Origin: a bacterium
Lineage (GTDB): Bacteria; 4484-113; JAFGCY01
Direction: 5' to 3'
NCBI GenBank assembly: GCA_020440605.1
Contig: JAGRNT010000007.1
Span: forward strand, 119,083-183,082
Length of the DNA: 64,000 nt
Of the stretch, positions 1-9,474 are shown piece by piece. Numbering within the stretch: position 1 is the stretch's first letter; each line of letters begins with the position of its first letter. The notes under the pieces are model-generated. The model searched no databases. It saw only the letters and a program-made list of their open reading frames with translations, and was not told the origin of the DNA. A program made the translations under genes and the position numbers.

Positions 1-1
1 A

Positions 2-1168
2 CAGCTGCTGGCAACGATCAGCGGTCTGGAGAGCCGTGAGTTCCTGCTGCACAACGTGCATGACGACGGTCCGACGGTGATGGCAACGCGCTGGGCCATG
101 AGCTACCTGCGCGGCCCGCTCAGCCGCGACCACATCCGCCTGCTAATGCAGGGAGCCGCTGCTGACCCCCCCGCGGTGCCTGAGCAGCCGGTTCCGGCAG
201 CCACCGCCCACAGCGCAGCCGAGGCTAGGCAGGTTGAGGAGACGCATGCGGTGCAGCGGCCGCTGCTGCCGGTTGAGGCCGGGGAATGCTTCCAGCATGC
301 GCAGGTCCCGGATGGGGCAGGTGTGCTGTACGAACCTGCTCTGCTGGCGGAACTGAGCCTGCACTATGTTGACAACCGGCGTGGCTGGGATGAATGGCGG
401 GATGTCGCGCTGCTGGCGAAGCTGGATGAACGTAGCGGAGCCGACCCCTGGGAAGGGGCGACGCTCAGCAGGTCCCTGGATTTTTCTGAGCAGCCAGCGA
501 ATGCGGCTGCATTTGCGCCGCTGCCGGCGAGGGCCTTACAGGCCGATTCCTATGGAACCTGGCGTAAATCGGTTGAAGGTCATGCATACCAGTCACTGAC
601 CCGCGAGATCCAGGAATGCAGCGCTCTGAAGCTGTATTCCCGTCCCGATGAGACGGCGAGGGATTTCGCGGCCCGCCTCAGCCAGCAGCTGCGCGAGGAG
701 CGCGACGAGGCCATGGAGAAGCTGCGCTGCGACTATGAGAAGAAGATTGACAGAATTGAGGAGCGGCTGGAAGGCGCGGAACGCAAGCTGGCCCAGGAGC
801 AGCAGGAGTACTCCGAGAAGCGCATGGACAGCTATCTCTCCGTGGGTGGGGCGATCCTCGACACGGTGTTCGGCACGCGGCGGGTCACGAAGCGCAAGCT
901 GGACCGGGCCCGCAGTGCGGCCCGCAGCGTGGGCCGGGCCGGGCGCGGCAAGGACGACATCGCCGCAGCACAGGACAAGGTCCGCAAATACGAGCTCAAG
1001 CTTGACGAGCTGCGCTCGGAACTCGAGGAGAAGCTCTTTGAGCTCCGCGAGCGCCATGCCCCGGAGAACCTGGAGCTGGAAAGCATCAGTCTTGCTCCAC
1101 GCAAGAGTGACATCAGCGTCAACCGGCTCTGCCTGGTCTGGCTGCCGCGCATCGCCGCTGCTCCCTGA
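2..1168 (+). CDS. C-terminal part of a HerA/DUF87-like ATP-binding protein (5' truncated by window edge)
   Basis: The reading frame is open from base 2, so the gene begins before the window. The first visible residues, around HNVHDDGPTVMATRWAMSYL, resemble the region after the ATPase core of large HerA/DUF87-type DNA-pumping ATPases, where a conserved NVHDD-x-TRWALSYLRGPL stretch precedes a variable tail. The Walker motifs would lie upstream, outside the window. Most of the visible protein is a charged alpha-helical region (about codons 200-345) rich in Glu, Arg, Lys and Leu, which should form long coiled coils. A glycine-containing break near VGGAILDTVFG may be a turn between two coiled-coil arms. 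The C-terminus is short and hydrophobic. It converges on the lipoprotein gene at 1296. The family call rests on a short motif remembered from homologues, so it is moderately sure; the partial state is certain. Confidence 0.6.
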   Translation, partial: QLLATISGLESREFLLHNVHDDGPTVMATRWAMSYLRGPLSRDHIRLLMQGAAADPPAVPEQPVPAATAHSAAEARQVEETHAVQRPLLPVEAGECFQHAQVPDGAGVLYEPALLAELSLHYVDNRRGWDEWRDVALLAKLDERSGADPWEGATLSRSLDFSEQPANAAAFAPLPARALQADSYGTWRKSVEGHAYQSLTREIQECSALKLYSRPDETARDFAARLSQQLREERDEAMEKLRCDYEKKIDRIEERLEGAERKLAQEQQEYSEKRMDSYLSVGGAILDTVFGTRRVTKRKLDRARSAARSVGRAGRGKDDIAAAQDKVRKYELKLDELRSELEEKLFELRERHAPENLELESISLAPRKSDISVNRLCLVWLPRIAAAP

Positions 1169-1295
1169 GTTTCCTGAGTGCACCATGCTTCCGGCTCAAA
1201 TGCAGCCCATCTGCCTTGTGGGAGCCGGCACGCAGCATATGACGTTGCGCAGGCTGCAGATCCTGTTCAGCCCTGGCAATCCCTGAACTGAATCC

Positions 1296-4244
1296 TCAGG
1301 GCGCTGCGTTCTCAAAGGCGAACAGCGTACCGTTTGCTCCCAGTACGTACACCCGGCCGCCGGGGCCGATGGCCGGCGTGCTGTAGCGCAGATCCGTCCC
1401 GGTATCATAGTCCCAGGCGACGGAACCTGACGGGGATACGCAGCGGAAGATCCCGAGGTTGTCTCCGTAGTAGATGTAGCCTGCTCCATCAACCGCCGGC
1501 ATCGCATACTCAGTCTTCTTGGAAGGCACTGCCGTCCAGCTCTCATTGCCGTCGAGGTCAATCAGGCTGCATTCATCGCCGATGGTGACGATCCCGTCAT
1601 CCGTCGGCATCAATGCCAGTCCGGTGACGTCGTCAGTGTCATCTGGATACTTGTAGGCCAGCACGTCATTCTTCCAGACCGTGATCACCGGCCCGCTGGT
1701 GAAGGCCAGCAGGTCGCCGTTGACAAGGTCATGCAGCACGACCGGCACTTTCTCCACCGTGCCGTAGCCACCGAACTCCCCGCCGTCCATACCGTCAGGC
1801 ATGATGCCGTAGGCACGGTTGCTGTTGCCACTGACGTAGATCCGGCCGTCGCTGCCGATGGCCGGCTTGCAGAAGCGCCCGCCCTGCCCGTAGCTCCATT
1901 CCTCACTGCCGTCACTGGGATCAAGCTTGATGGTCTTCTCCGAACCGCCGAAGATCGCGCCGCTGTAGAACACGAAGCCGTTGTCCAGCGTCGGCGGGCC
2001 GAAGCTGTAGTTCGTGTAGTCAACTGCCCAGTCCTCGACGCCGGATGGCAGCAGGCGAAACACGCTGCCGACCTCCGCGGAATATATGTATCCCTGTTCG
2101 TCAATGGCCAGCCCGATGGACAGATCATTGCTGCGCGCCGTGCTCCAGCGCAGGCCTCCGGCGTCGTCAATCGAGTACACCTGCGGGTTGTTGAAGCCGG
2201 TATTGAAATATATCTCGCCGTAGGCTCCGATCACCGGGCTGCAGTAGCTGTCAATGCCGGTCGGATAGCTCCAGGCAAGCTGCTTGGAATGCGGTCCCAG
2301 CAGGCTGACATTGCCGCTGTTGGCGGCGTCCGCCGCGTATTGGTTCCAATCCCCGGCCCCCGGCGAGGTGCCGATCGCCCAGCCCTCGGCGGTTTCACTG
2401 GGGATGCTGCTGCCGGTCTCATTGGTGGCGACGATGGTGTATGTGTGATGCGTGTCGTCAGGCAGGCTCTCATCGAACCAGCTGAACAGGCCCACCACGG
2501 AGTCCACGGGCGAGCCGCTGCCATCGCGGTAGATGTCGAAGCCGTTGGCATCGAACTGCTCATCCCAGCTCAGCTGGACATAGTCGGCGAATGTGCCCTG
2601 GCTGGCCGTCAGGCCGGTGGGCTGGGCAGGAACCACTGCGGCATTCGGTGCGAAGGCGATCAGCGTTCCGTCCTCCAGCGGTGCGAGCAGCAGGCCATCG
2701 GCACCGATCATCGGACTGGAGCGGTATGAGCCATCGCTGTCATACTGCCACTGCGGGCTGAGGTCCGGATTGCGGGCCAGCAGCCTGCCGTCCTGTGTGC
2801 CGAAGAATACCGTGCCGTCGCCATCCAGTACCGCACTGGTCTCGATGCCACTGCCGGCATCCAGGTCCGCCAGGTGCGCTGCCGCAGGGTCCAGCTTGTA
2901 GAACATCCCCGCGAGCGTGCCGATGTAGATGTTGCCATCTGCGTCTGTGGCGGGTGATGCCTTGATTTCGCCGTTCGCGGCATAATGCCCGACCTGTACA
3001 CCGCTGGTGTCAACCACGTACACATCACCCGTGCTGCAGGCATAGGCGATGTTGCCGTTGGGGAGGATGCAGGGGCTGCCGTCGGAGCCCACCGGACCCT
3101 CGAAGCTCCAGAGCTCCGTGCCCTCCGGCGTGGTGCAGAGCAGGTCACCGCCCGCCATGCAGGCATACACGGTGCCATCCTCCGCAACCGCCGGGGCACC
3201 GTGGATGCCGCTGCTGCAGGACAGTTCCCAGAGCAGGTTGCCGAAGCGGTCCAGGCGCACGAGCTTGCTGTCATTGGAACCGAAGATGCAGCTGCCGTCG
3301 TCGAGAATGGCAACCCCGCCGTTGATCTGGTCGGTGCTGCGGTACTGCCAGGTGCGCTGTCCGAGCTGGTTGACCGCCGTCACTTCGCGGGTGCGGTCAC
3401 CATAGATGATGAACCCGAGTGGCCCCAGCGCGGGTGTGGCGGATATCCGTGTTAGCGCCAGATAACTCCAGTCCGGCACGCCTTCCGGCGAGATGCTGTA
3501 CAGGCTGCTGCGGTCCGCGTCGAGATCGTAGGACATCATGTAGATCGTTCCGTCCAGTGCCTGGATCGGGGAGGACTCGATGAAGCGGCCTGGTAACTGC
3601 AGTTTCCAGTGTACGTTCGCGTTTTCAACCACCAGTGCGCTGGACTGGCCCCGTCTGAGATTGCCATTGCCGATCCCGGGCCAGGGAGCAGGAGGATCGC
3701 TGCGGTTCTCCCAGAACAGCTCCACGGAATCAATCGTGTAGGTGCCTCCGTCCCAGGCCAGCAGCGCGAGGTAGGTATAGCCGGCCGGACTGCTGTAGCG
3801 GCCCGGGGGTGCATTCACCGGAATGTTCGCGGTCGGTTCAGTCTGCAGCTCCAGGAACTCCCAGCGCCCCGTCTCGTAATTCGCCAGCAGGGGGTAGATG
3901 TAGGAAAACACACTGGGCTTGTTGCTGCAGTACAGCCCGACAGCAGCCAGGATGTCGTCACTGTCTGAATCGAAGCGGTAGATCGCGAAATACAGCTCGT
4001 CGTCAAATGGCTCCATGCTCAGGCTGTTGCCCGCCACTCCCCAGTTCGGTTCAGCGATGTGGAAATCCTTGCCGAGGCGCAGAGTCCCGGCAATTGACAG
4101 CGCATCAGTACGATCCAGCAGTTCCAGCGAGGGCAGCTCACTCTTCTGCTGCAGAGCGGCCTCCACTGTTTCTCCGCCGTCGCTACCACAGCCTGCGCAG
4201 ATCAGCAGCAGTGCAGCCAGGACGGCCAGGAATGATCGGTTCAT
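1296..4244 (-). CDS. Lipoprotein with PQQ-type beta-propeller repeats
   Basis: A 982-aa exported lipoprotein. The start is the ATG at 4244, preceded by the Shine-Dalgarno sequence GGGGGTGG; a longer frame upstream lacks this and would bury the signal peptide. The signal peptide runs MNRSFLAVLAALLLICAGC with the lipidated Cys19. Residues about 57-170 hold a beta-rich module also seen in the lipoproteins at 4470, 9475 and 58982. Then follow many repeats of the type GTIY-x-G-x-D-G-x-L-x-A-x-(D/P)-x-G-x-x-x-W, which fold as PQQ/quinoprotein-like propeller blades. One fibronectin-III-like stretch (about 540-600, PTGLTASQGT to IPSETAEGW) separates two propellers. No metal or PQQ ligand set can be assigned, so a binding or structural role is more likely than dehydrogenase activity. 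It is divergent from the gene at 4470. Confidence 0.85.
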   Translation of the reverse strand: MNRSFLAVLAALLLICAGCGSDGGETVEAALQQKSELPSLELLDRTDALSIAGTLRLGKDFHIAEPNWGVAGNSLSMEPFDDELYFAIYRFDSDSDDILAAVGLYCSNKPSVFSYIYPLLANYETGRWEFLELQTEPTANIPVNAPPGRYSSPAGYTYLALLAWDGGTYTIDSVELFWENRSDPPAPWPGIGNGNLRRGQSSALVVENANVHWKLQLPGRFIESSPIQALDGTIYMMSYDLDADRSSLYSISPEGVPDWSYLALTRISATPALGPLGFIIYGDRTREVTAVNQLGQRTWQYRSTDQINGGVAILDDGSCIFGSNDSKLVRLDRFGNLLWELSCSSGIHGAPAVAEDGTVYACMAGGDLLCTTPEGTELWSFEGPVGSDGSPCILPNGNIAYACSTGDVYVVDTSGVQVGHYAANGEIKASPATDADGNIYIGTLAGMFYKLDPAAAHLADLDAGSGIETSAVLDGDGTVFFGTQDGRLLARNPDLSPQWQYDSDGSYRSSPMIGADGLLLAPLEDGTLIAFAPNAAVVPAQPTGLTASQGTFADYVQLSWDEQFDANGFDIYRDGSGSPVDSVVGLFSWFDESLPDDTHHTYTIVATNETGSSIPSETAEGWAIGTSPGAGDWNQYAADAANSGNVSLLGPHSKQLAWSYPTGIDSYCSPVIGAYGEIYFNTGFNNPQVYSIDDAGGLRWSTARSNDLSIGLAIDEQGYIYSAEVGSVFRLLPSGVEDWAVDYTNYSFGPPTLDNGFVFYSGAIFGGSEKTIKLDPSDGSEEWSYGQGGRFCKPAIGSDGRIYVSGNSNRAYGIMPDGMDGGEFGGYGTVEKVPVVLHDLVNGDLLAFTSGPVITVWKNDVLAYKYPDDTDDVTGLALMPTDDGIVTIGDECSLIDLDGNESWTAVPSKKTEYAMPAVDGAGYIYYGDNLGIFRCVSPSGSVAWDYDTGTDLRYSTPAIGPGGRVYVLGANGTLFAFENAAP

Positions 4245-4270
4245 GTTCCACCCCCGAATGAGTATGCGGC

Positions 4271-4292
4271 CCAGTACCATGCTGGGTACTGG
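4271..4292. other. Inverted repeat in the divergent promoter region
   Basis: CCAGTACC and GGTACTGG form a perfect 8-bp dyad with a 6-base centre, 27 bases upstream of the lipoprotein start at 4244 and 178 bases before the divergent gene at 4470. It lies in the 5' leader or promoter of the minus-strand gene and could be an operator or a leader hairpin. The only other signals in this 225-base gap are a TACACT -10-like box at 4425-4430 and the AGGGAG ribosome binding site of the plus-strand gene. Confidence 0.45.
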
Positions 4293-4469
4293 ATGCACAT
4301 ATAGGATTGCATATGAATGTCACGCACTGACAGCTGAGCGGTTCCGCCACGGAAAGAAATGAGTCTCGATATCCCACTGTTTTCCCGGTATGGCGCGTGC
4401 TACCGGCCTAAGCAGGTTTGTTGCTACACTAGCGGCTGGGGACAAGCCTTGCCCTGACAGGGAGAATCA

Positions 4470-7400
4470 ATGTACAGCTACTATCGCTACTGCTCCGTCC
4501 TGATCGTCCTGCTTTATTGCATCTGCCTCAGCGCCTGCGGCGGAGGAAATGGACCGGCAAACCTGCCGGAGCTGAACTCACAGCAGCAGCCTGTCGTGCA
4601 GGATGGCTCAGACGGGATCTTGCATGAGGTCGTGATGCAGCCGCAGCAGCCTCTGGATGAGGAGCTGAAGGGCATATCCAGCCTCGGCGCGCCCACGCAG
4701 GTGCTGTCCCAGCTGCCCGCTGCGGAGGATACGAAGAGTACGCTCTGTGCCGGATCCGGCTGGTACATCGAGGGTGGTGCCTTCCAGGACGGGCTGCCGC
4801 TGGTCAATGTCGTACGCACCGGCACGGATGACAGCGAAGGGCTCTACTCCCCGGCATACGACGGGCTGGATCTCGCTTCCGCCAGTTATGCGATGTATCG
4901 CTGGAATCTACGTGGCTATACAGGCGAACAGACCGTGGGTTTCGGCTGGGTCGACGGCCAGGCCCCGGTGGACTGGCACGATTTCTATGTCGGTTTCGCT
5001 GATCTCGCGGATGACCGCTGGGTATTCTTCCGTGGACCGGACGATGACGTGCTCACCATTGACAGTTTCGGTCCCTACCGCAGTGCTGCGGGTGAGGTGC
5101 TGGTCGTGCTCGTGCTGCTCGGCAGCGAACCTGCCGACCTGGCCTACATGCAGGCCGGCGTGCCGGAGATGCGCGCAACCGGTGACAACGGACTGCCGGA
5201 TGACGCCCCGGACTTCCCCCTGCTTGGCAACAGCGGAGCACTGCCCGCCAGCGTGGATCTCAGTGTCGAATGCGCACCGATCAATGACCAGCTGCAGTGG
5301 GGGTCCTGCACGGCCTTCGCCGTCGGCGACGGGGCATACAACTTCGAGCTCGGTCAGACCTACGGCAGCTTCGGCTGGAATCTGAAGAACCCGCGCAACC
5401 GCGTCAGCCCCAAGTATCTCTACATGAAGAGCGGTGAGGTCGGTGGCTTCCCGCCCGGTGGTGGCTACGGCCGCTGGACCGACGAGGTGATCGACGTCCT
5501 GCAGGTGTATGGTGTCGCCACCGAGGCGAATGCACCGTACAACAACATCTACGAGGAGGACTGGGGACTGCCTGCGGAGCATGATGCAGAGATCCTGCGC
5601 ATCGAAGGCTGGCAGGAGGTGCCCTGCAACAGCCTCGAGGGCATCGATACTGTCAAGCAGGTGCTTGCGCAGCAGCACAAGGTACTGCCGATGCGGGCCT
5701 ACCTTGATTCGGGGTTCATGTCCCTGCTGCCCGGACAGATCTGGTACTACACCTTCGGAACGGTGGGCGGGCATGCGATGTGCATCGTCGGCTATGACGA
5801 CAGCAAGGGCATCAGCGGTGCTTTCAAGGTACGCAACAGCTGGGGACCGTTCTGGGGCGACCATGGGCATGTCTGGATCGGCTATGAGACTTTCCTCAAC
5901 CCCAATGCCTCGATCCGCTGCTGGACGATCAGCGAGGACTATGGCGCTGACGTGGTTGACTACTTCGGCCTGGGCGTTCCCGGGATCGCGCCCGTCACTG
6001 GGCTGGAGGCTTCGGACGGCACCAGCCAGACGGGCATCGAGCTCAGCTGGGATGAGCATGCCGCTGCCAGCGAGATCCGCATCTATCGCGATGACCGCAG
6101 CAACCTTGTTGCCACACTCGCTGCCACGGAGAGCAGCTGGATCGACACGGATGTACAGGACTCCTTCGGGCATGTCTACTGGGCTCAGGCCGATGGCAGC
6201 CAGCTCAGTTCGCCGGACACCGGATACCGGGCGGACAGCCCATCCGTGATCAGCGTACTGCCGCAGGAGGCCACCGAGGGCGAGATCCTTGCGGTGAGCG
6301 CGGCAGGAACTGGCAGCGCGCCACTCAGCTACCAGTGGAACTTCGGTGGCGGAGCCAGTCCGAATACCTCAACTGAGGCCCGGCCCATCGTGACCTTCGG
6401 CAGTCCCGGTACCTACAGTGCTTCGCTGACGATCAGCAACCCGATCGGCAGCGATACATACAATTTCCAGCTCAAGGTCAATTCGATTCCGGTCGTCGTG
6501 CACTACATTGACGGTGCCAGCGGCTTCAGCGGTGATCCGACCACAATCAGCGCGGTGACGGAAGGCACTCCGGACAGCTATCTCTGGGACTTCGGCGGCG
6601 GTGCCAGTCCGGACAGCAGCAGTCTCGCACAGCCTTCCGTGACGCTTGGCTCTCCCGGTCTCTACGAGGCCAGCCTGACCGTCGTCAACGGCAGCAATGA
6701 GGATGTCTTCAACTTCTACCTGTCGGTGGTGGATCCGGCTGACACGGCCTGGACCACACCCTGGCGTGACGGACGCAACAGCCGCCAGAGTCCCGTCAAT
6801 GGTCCGCTGGATGGCAACCTGGCCTGGAAGTTCCACGCCGGAATTCCCGGCAACAATGTGCTGACCCGCATCAGCTCCCCGCTCGTGCTGGCCAACGGAA
6901 ACATCATCTTCAGTGCCAACAATGACTCCTCCGGCAGCGCACTGCGCTGCGTCGCCAGTGACGGCAGCCCGATCTGGCAGGTGATCACGAAGGAATTCTC
7001 GTACCGCGGCCAGCCCTTTATCGGCGTAAGCAGCGGCCAGCTCTACTGCAACTTCAACGAGAGTATCCAGGCCTTTGATGCCGTGGACGGCAGCCTGCTC
7101 TGGGAAAGCGCCATTGCCGATTCCTATGACCTGCGCCTGATCGGGGAATCCTCGGCGGCCACGCTTTATGCGGTGCTCAACGGGAAGTTCCTCGTCGGCC
7201 TGGACAGCAGCGATGGCAGTGAGCAGATCGAGCGCGTGCTGATCGCGGACAAGTACAACTACCAGCCCCAGGCCCTGATCACCGCAGATGACAGGCTGTT
7301 CATCGGCGGCTACTTCAACGGCGACAACCTGCTGATCAAGGTCGATGCACTTGAGGGAATCCCCGTTGACAACGATCGGGTGCCCGAGAAGATCACGGGC

Positions 7401-9464
7401 ATGGCGGTCTCACCCGACGGCCTCAATCTCTACACCTGTGACAAGACCACCAATACCCGCTGCTATGACCTCGCCAGCTGCAATGAGCTCTGGTGGCAGA
7501 AGGATACGCGCGGGCAGGGTGGCAACGCCCCGGCGGTGCTGGCTGACGGCACCGTGATCGTGCTGAGCGGCAGCGGGCTGCTTTCGGCCCTGAATCCGGG
7601 AGACGGCAGCGTACTCTGGCAGTATGGTCCGCATGACTCAGGGGAACTCGCGGGCATGTGTGCCATCGGCCGGGACGGCACGGTGTTCTACGGCGGGGAC
7701 CAGCAGGTCCACGCGGTCAAGGATGGCAGCCTGGTCTGGCAGAGTGCGCTCAACCCCGATGCGGGATTCGACTACCCGCTCAGCATCGGCGGCGATGGCA
7801 ACCTGCATATCGGCGACAGCCGTGGCCGGCTCTGGACCTTCGGACCGGGCAGCGGCACCGAGATCGCGCCGCCGGTGATCGCCTCAATCAGCCCCGACAC
7901 CGGCACTTCCGGCGAGCTCACCGTGTTCAGCGCATCCGTGCAGGGCACGGCGCCGCTGACGTACGCCTGGGACTTCGGCGGAGGAGCAGTGCCGGACAGC
8001 TCATCGGATGAAGCTCCGAGCGTGACGCTTGCGGCCCCGGGCTACTACCACGGCACACTGAGCGTGACGAATGCTCTGGGCAGCGACAGCCTGGACTTCG
8101 ATTTCAGTGTCTTCAACATCGGTGGCAACACTCCGCCCGTGGCTGATCTGCAGGCGGATGTCTCCTCAGGCGACCCGCCCTTGACCGTCACGTTGGATGC
8201 CTCCGGTAGTACGGACCTCGAAGGTCCGATCGCGAACTACAGCTTCCGGGCCACCACGGGTGAGATCAACTACGTTGACAACGGAACCAATCCCGTGATC
8301 CAGTTCACCTACGGTGCCAGCGGGACCTACACAGCCGAGCTGGAAGTGACTGATCTCGAGGGAGCGATTTCCGCCGCCACGGTGGAGATCACCATCAACG
8401 GCGGTGAGCCGCATTACTTCGTCGTCAACAACGGCAATGACGGCGGCAAGTATCCGCAGCTGCTGGAGGTGGACGGTTATCCGGCCTTTGTCTACCGCCA
8501 CGAGGGAGACGGCCAGCTCAGCTTCCAGCGCGCCCAGGATGCCAATGGCAGTGCCTGGGACCCGGCACTGGTGATTGACGCCAGCTGCAGTGGAGAGATG
8601 CGCGACGCCTTTGCGCTTGTCGGAGGCTTCCCCGCCGTGGCCTATGTGGATGCGGCCAGCCGCGACCTGCGTTTCATCCGCGCCACGAACGCCCAGGGCA
8701 GTGCCTGGGGCAGCCCCGTGACCGTCAAGGCCGCACTCACCACCGGAGATGCCGCTCTGGTCCAGCCCGGCATGGTGATGGCCAATGGCAACCCCGCCAT
8801 CTCCTTCTACGACCCGGTGGCGATGCAGCAGTACTACATCCGTGCGGATTCCGCCGATGGTTCCAGCTGGGGCAATGCCGCTCAGCTGCTGCACACGGGC
8901 AGCACCGAACTGCGGGGCCAGTCCATGGCGCTCATAGCCGGACGCCCGGCACTGATCTTCGAGCTGAAGGATACGAGCATCCACTATCTGCGGGCAGCGG
9001 ATGCCTCAGGTTCAGGCTGGGGCATTCTGCGCACGGTGCCAGCTCCGGGCCGGCTCTACCTCGGCCAGCTGATCGATGCCGGCGGACTGCCGGTCTTCAC
9101 GAGCTACACCACCGGCAGCATGGAAGGCGATGGAGTCTACATGCTGCGCGGCGGGGATGCGGACGGCAGCGCCTGGGCGGATGCAGTGCTTGTCAACGGG
9201 CAGCCGCGGGTCGGGCGCTGGTCGCGTTTCGGGGCGATCCTGCACACCGGCAGCGGCTACTTCTGCACCTACATTGACAACAACCAGACCCGCTTCTACC
9301 AGCGCACTTCCTTCAACGATGACGGTGCGTCCTGGACGGAGCAGACCATGCTGGGCTTCGGCAGCATACTAGGTCCATGCTTCGGTCTGGCCATGGTCAA
9401 CGGCGGACCGGCGGCTACGATGTTCGACAACAACGGCAAGCTGACCTATCTCTCATATTACTGA
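4470..9464 (+). CDS. Giant lipoprotein: papain-like protease, PKD domains, PQQ-type propeller and C-terminal repeats
   Basis: A 1664-aa lipoprotein. ATG follows AGGGAG at 5 bases, and the signal peptide ends in LSAC with lipidated Cys23. Residues about 90-230 carry the N-terminal module shared with three other lipoproteins here. Residues about 262-490 are a C1 (papain-like) cysteine peptidase: Gln274 and Cys280 in NDQLQWGSCTAF, His435 in GGHAMCIVGYDD and Asn456 in VRNSWG, in the family order and all present. Then come a fibronectin-III-like segment, two PKD domains (YQWNFGGGASPNTS, YLWDFGGGASPDSS), a PQQ-type propeller (about 760-1130), two more PKD domains and six C-terminal repeats ending in a G-S-x-W motif. 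No obvious propeptide is seen. A surface-anchored protease with binding modules is the simplest reading; its substrate is unknown. The stop codon is 10 bases from the convergent gene at 9475. Confidence 0.88.
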   Translation: MYSYYRYCSVLIVLLYCICLSACGGGNGPANLPELNSQQQPVVQDGSDGILHEVVMQPQQPLDEELKGISSLGAPTQVLSQLPAAEDTKSTLCAGSGWYIEGGAFQDGLPLVNVVRTGTDDSEGLYSPAYDGLDLASASYAMYRWNLRGYTGEQTVGFGWVDGQAPVDWHDFYVGFADLADDRWVFFRGPDDDVLTIDSFGPYRSAAGEVLVVLVLLGSEPADLAYMQAGVPEMRATGDNGLPDDAPDFPLLGNSGALPASVDLSVECAPINDQLQWGSCTAFAVGDGAYNFELGQTYGSFGWNLKNPRNRVSPKYLYMKSGEVGGFPPGGGYGRWTDEVIDVLQVYGVATEANAPYNNIYEEDWGLPAEHDAEILRIEGWQEVPCNSLEGIDTVKQVLAQQHKVLPMRAYLDSGFMSLLPGQIWYYTFGTVGGHAMCIVGYDDSKGISGAFKVRNSWGPFWGDHGHVWIGYETFLNPNASIRCWTISEDYGADVVDYFGLGVPGIAPVTGLEASDGTSQTGIELSWDEHAAASEIRIYRDDRSNLVATLAATESSWIDTDVQDSFGHVYWAQADGSQLSSPDTGYRADSPSVISVLPQEATEGEILAVSAAGTGSAPLSYQWNFGGGASPNTSTEARPIVTFGSPGTYSASLTISNPIGSDTYNFQLKVNSIPVVVHYIDGASGFSGDPTTISAVTEGTPDSYLWDFGGGASPDSSSLAQPSVTLGSPGLYEASLTVVNGSNEDVFNFYLSVVDPADTAWTTPWRDGRNSRQSPVNGPLDGNLAWKFHAGIPGNNVLTRISSPLVLANGNIIFSANNDSSGSALRCVASDGSPIWQVITKEFSYRGQPFIGVSSGQLYCNFNESIQAFDAVDGSLLWESAIADSYDLRLIGESSAATLYAVLNGKFLVGLDSSDGSEQIERVLIADKYNYQPQALITADDRLFIGGYFNGDNLLIKVDALEGIPVDNDRVPEKITGMAVSPDGLNLYTCDKTTNTRCYDLASCNELWWQKDTRGQGGNAPAVLADGTVIVLSGSGLLSALNPGDGSVLWQYGPHDSGELAGMCAIGRDGTVFYGGDQQVHAVKDGSLVWQSALNPDAGFDYPLSIGGDGNLHIGDSRGRLWTFGPGSGTEIAPPVIASISPDTGTSGELTVFSASVQGTAPLTYAWDFGGGAVPDSSSDEAPSVTLAAPGYYHGTLSVTNALGSDSLDFDFSVFNIGGNTPPVADLQADVSSGDPPLTVTLDASGSTDLEGPIANYSFRATTGEINYVDNGTNPVIQFTYGASGTYTAELEVTDLEGAISAATVEITINGGEPHYFVVNNGNDGGKYPQLLEVDGYPAFVYRHEGDGQLSFQRAQDANGSAWDPALVIDASCSGEMRDAFALVGGFPAVAYVDAASRDLRFIRATNAQGSAWGSPVTVKAALTTGDAALVQPGMVMANGNPAISFYDPVAMQQYYIRADSADGSSWGNAAQLLHTGSTELRGQSMALIAGRPALIFELKDTSIHYLRAADASGSGWGILRTVPAPGRLYLGQLIDAGGLPVFTSYTTGSMEGDGVYMLRGGDADGSAWADAVLVNGQPRVGRWSRFGAILHTGSGYFCTYIDNNQTRFYQRTSFNDDGASWTEQTMLGFGSILGPCFGLAMVNGGPAATMFDNNGKLTYLSYY

Positions 9465-9474
9465 TGTAGGCGCC

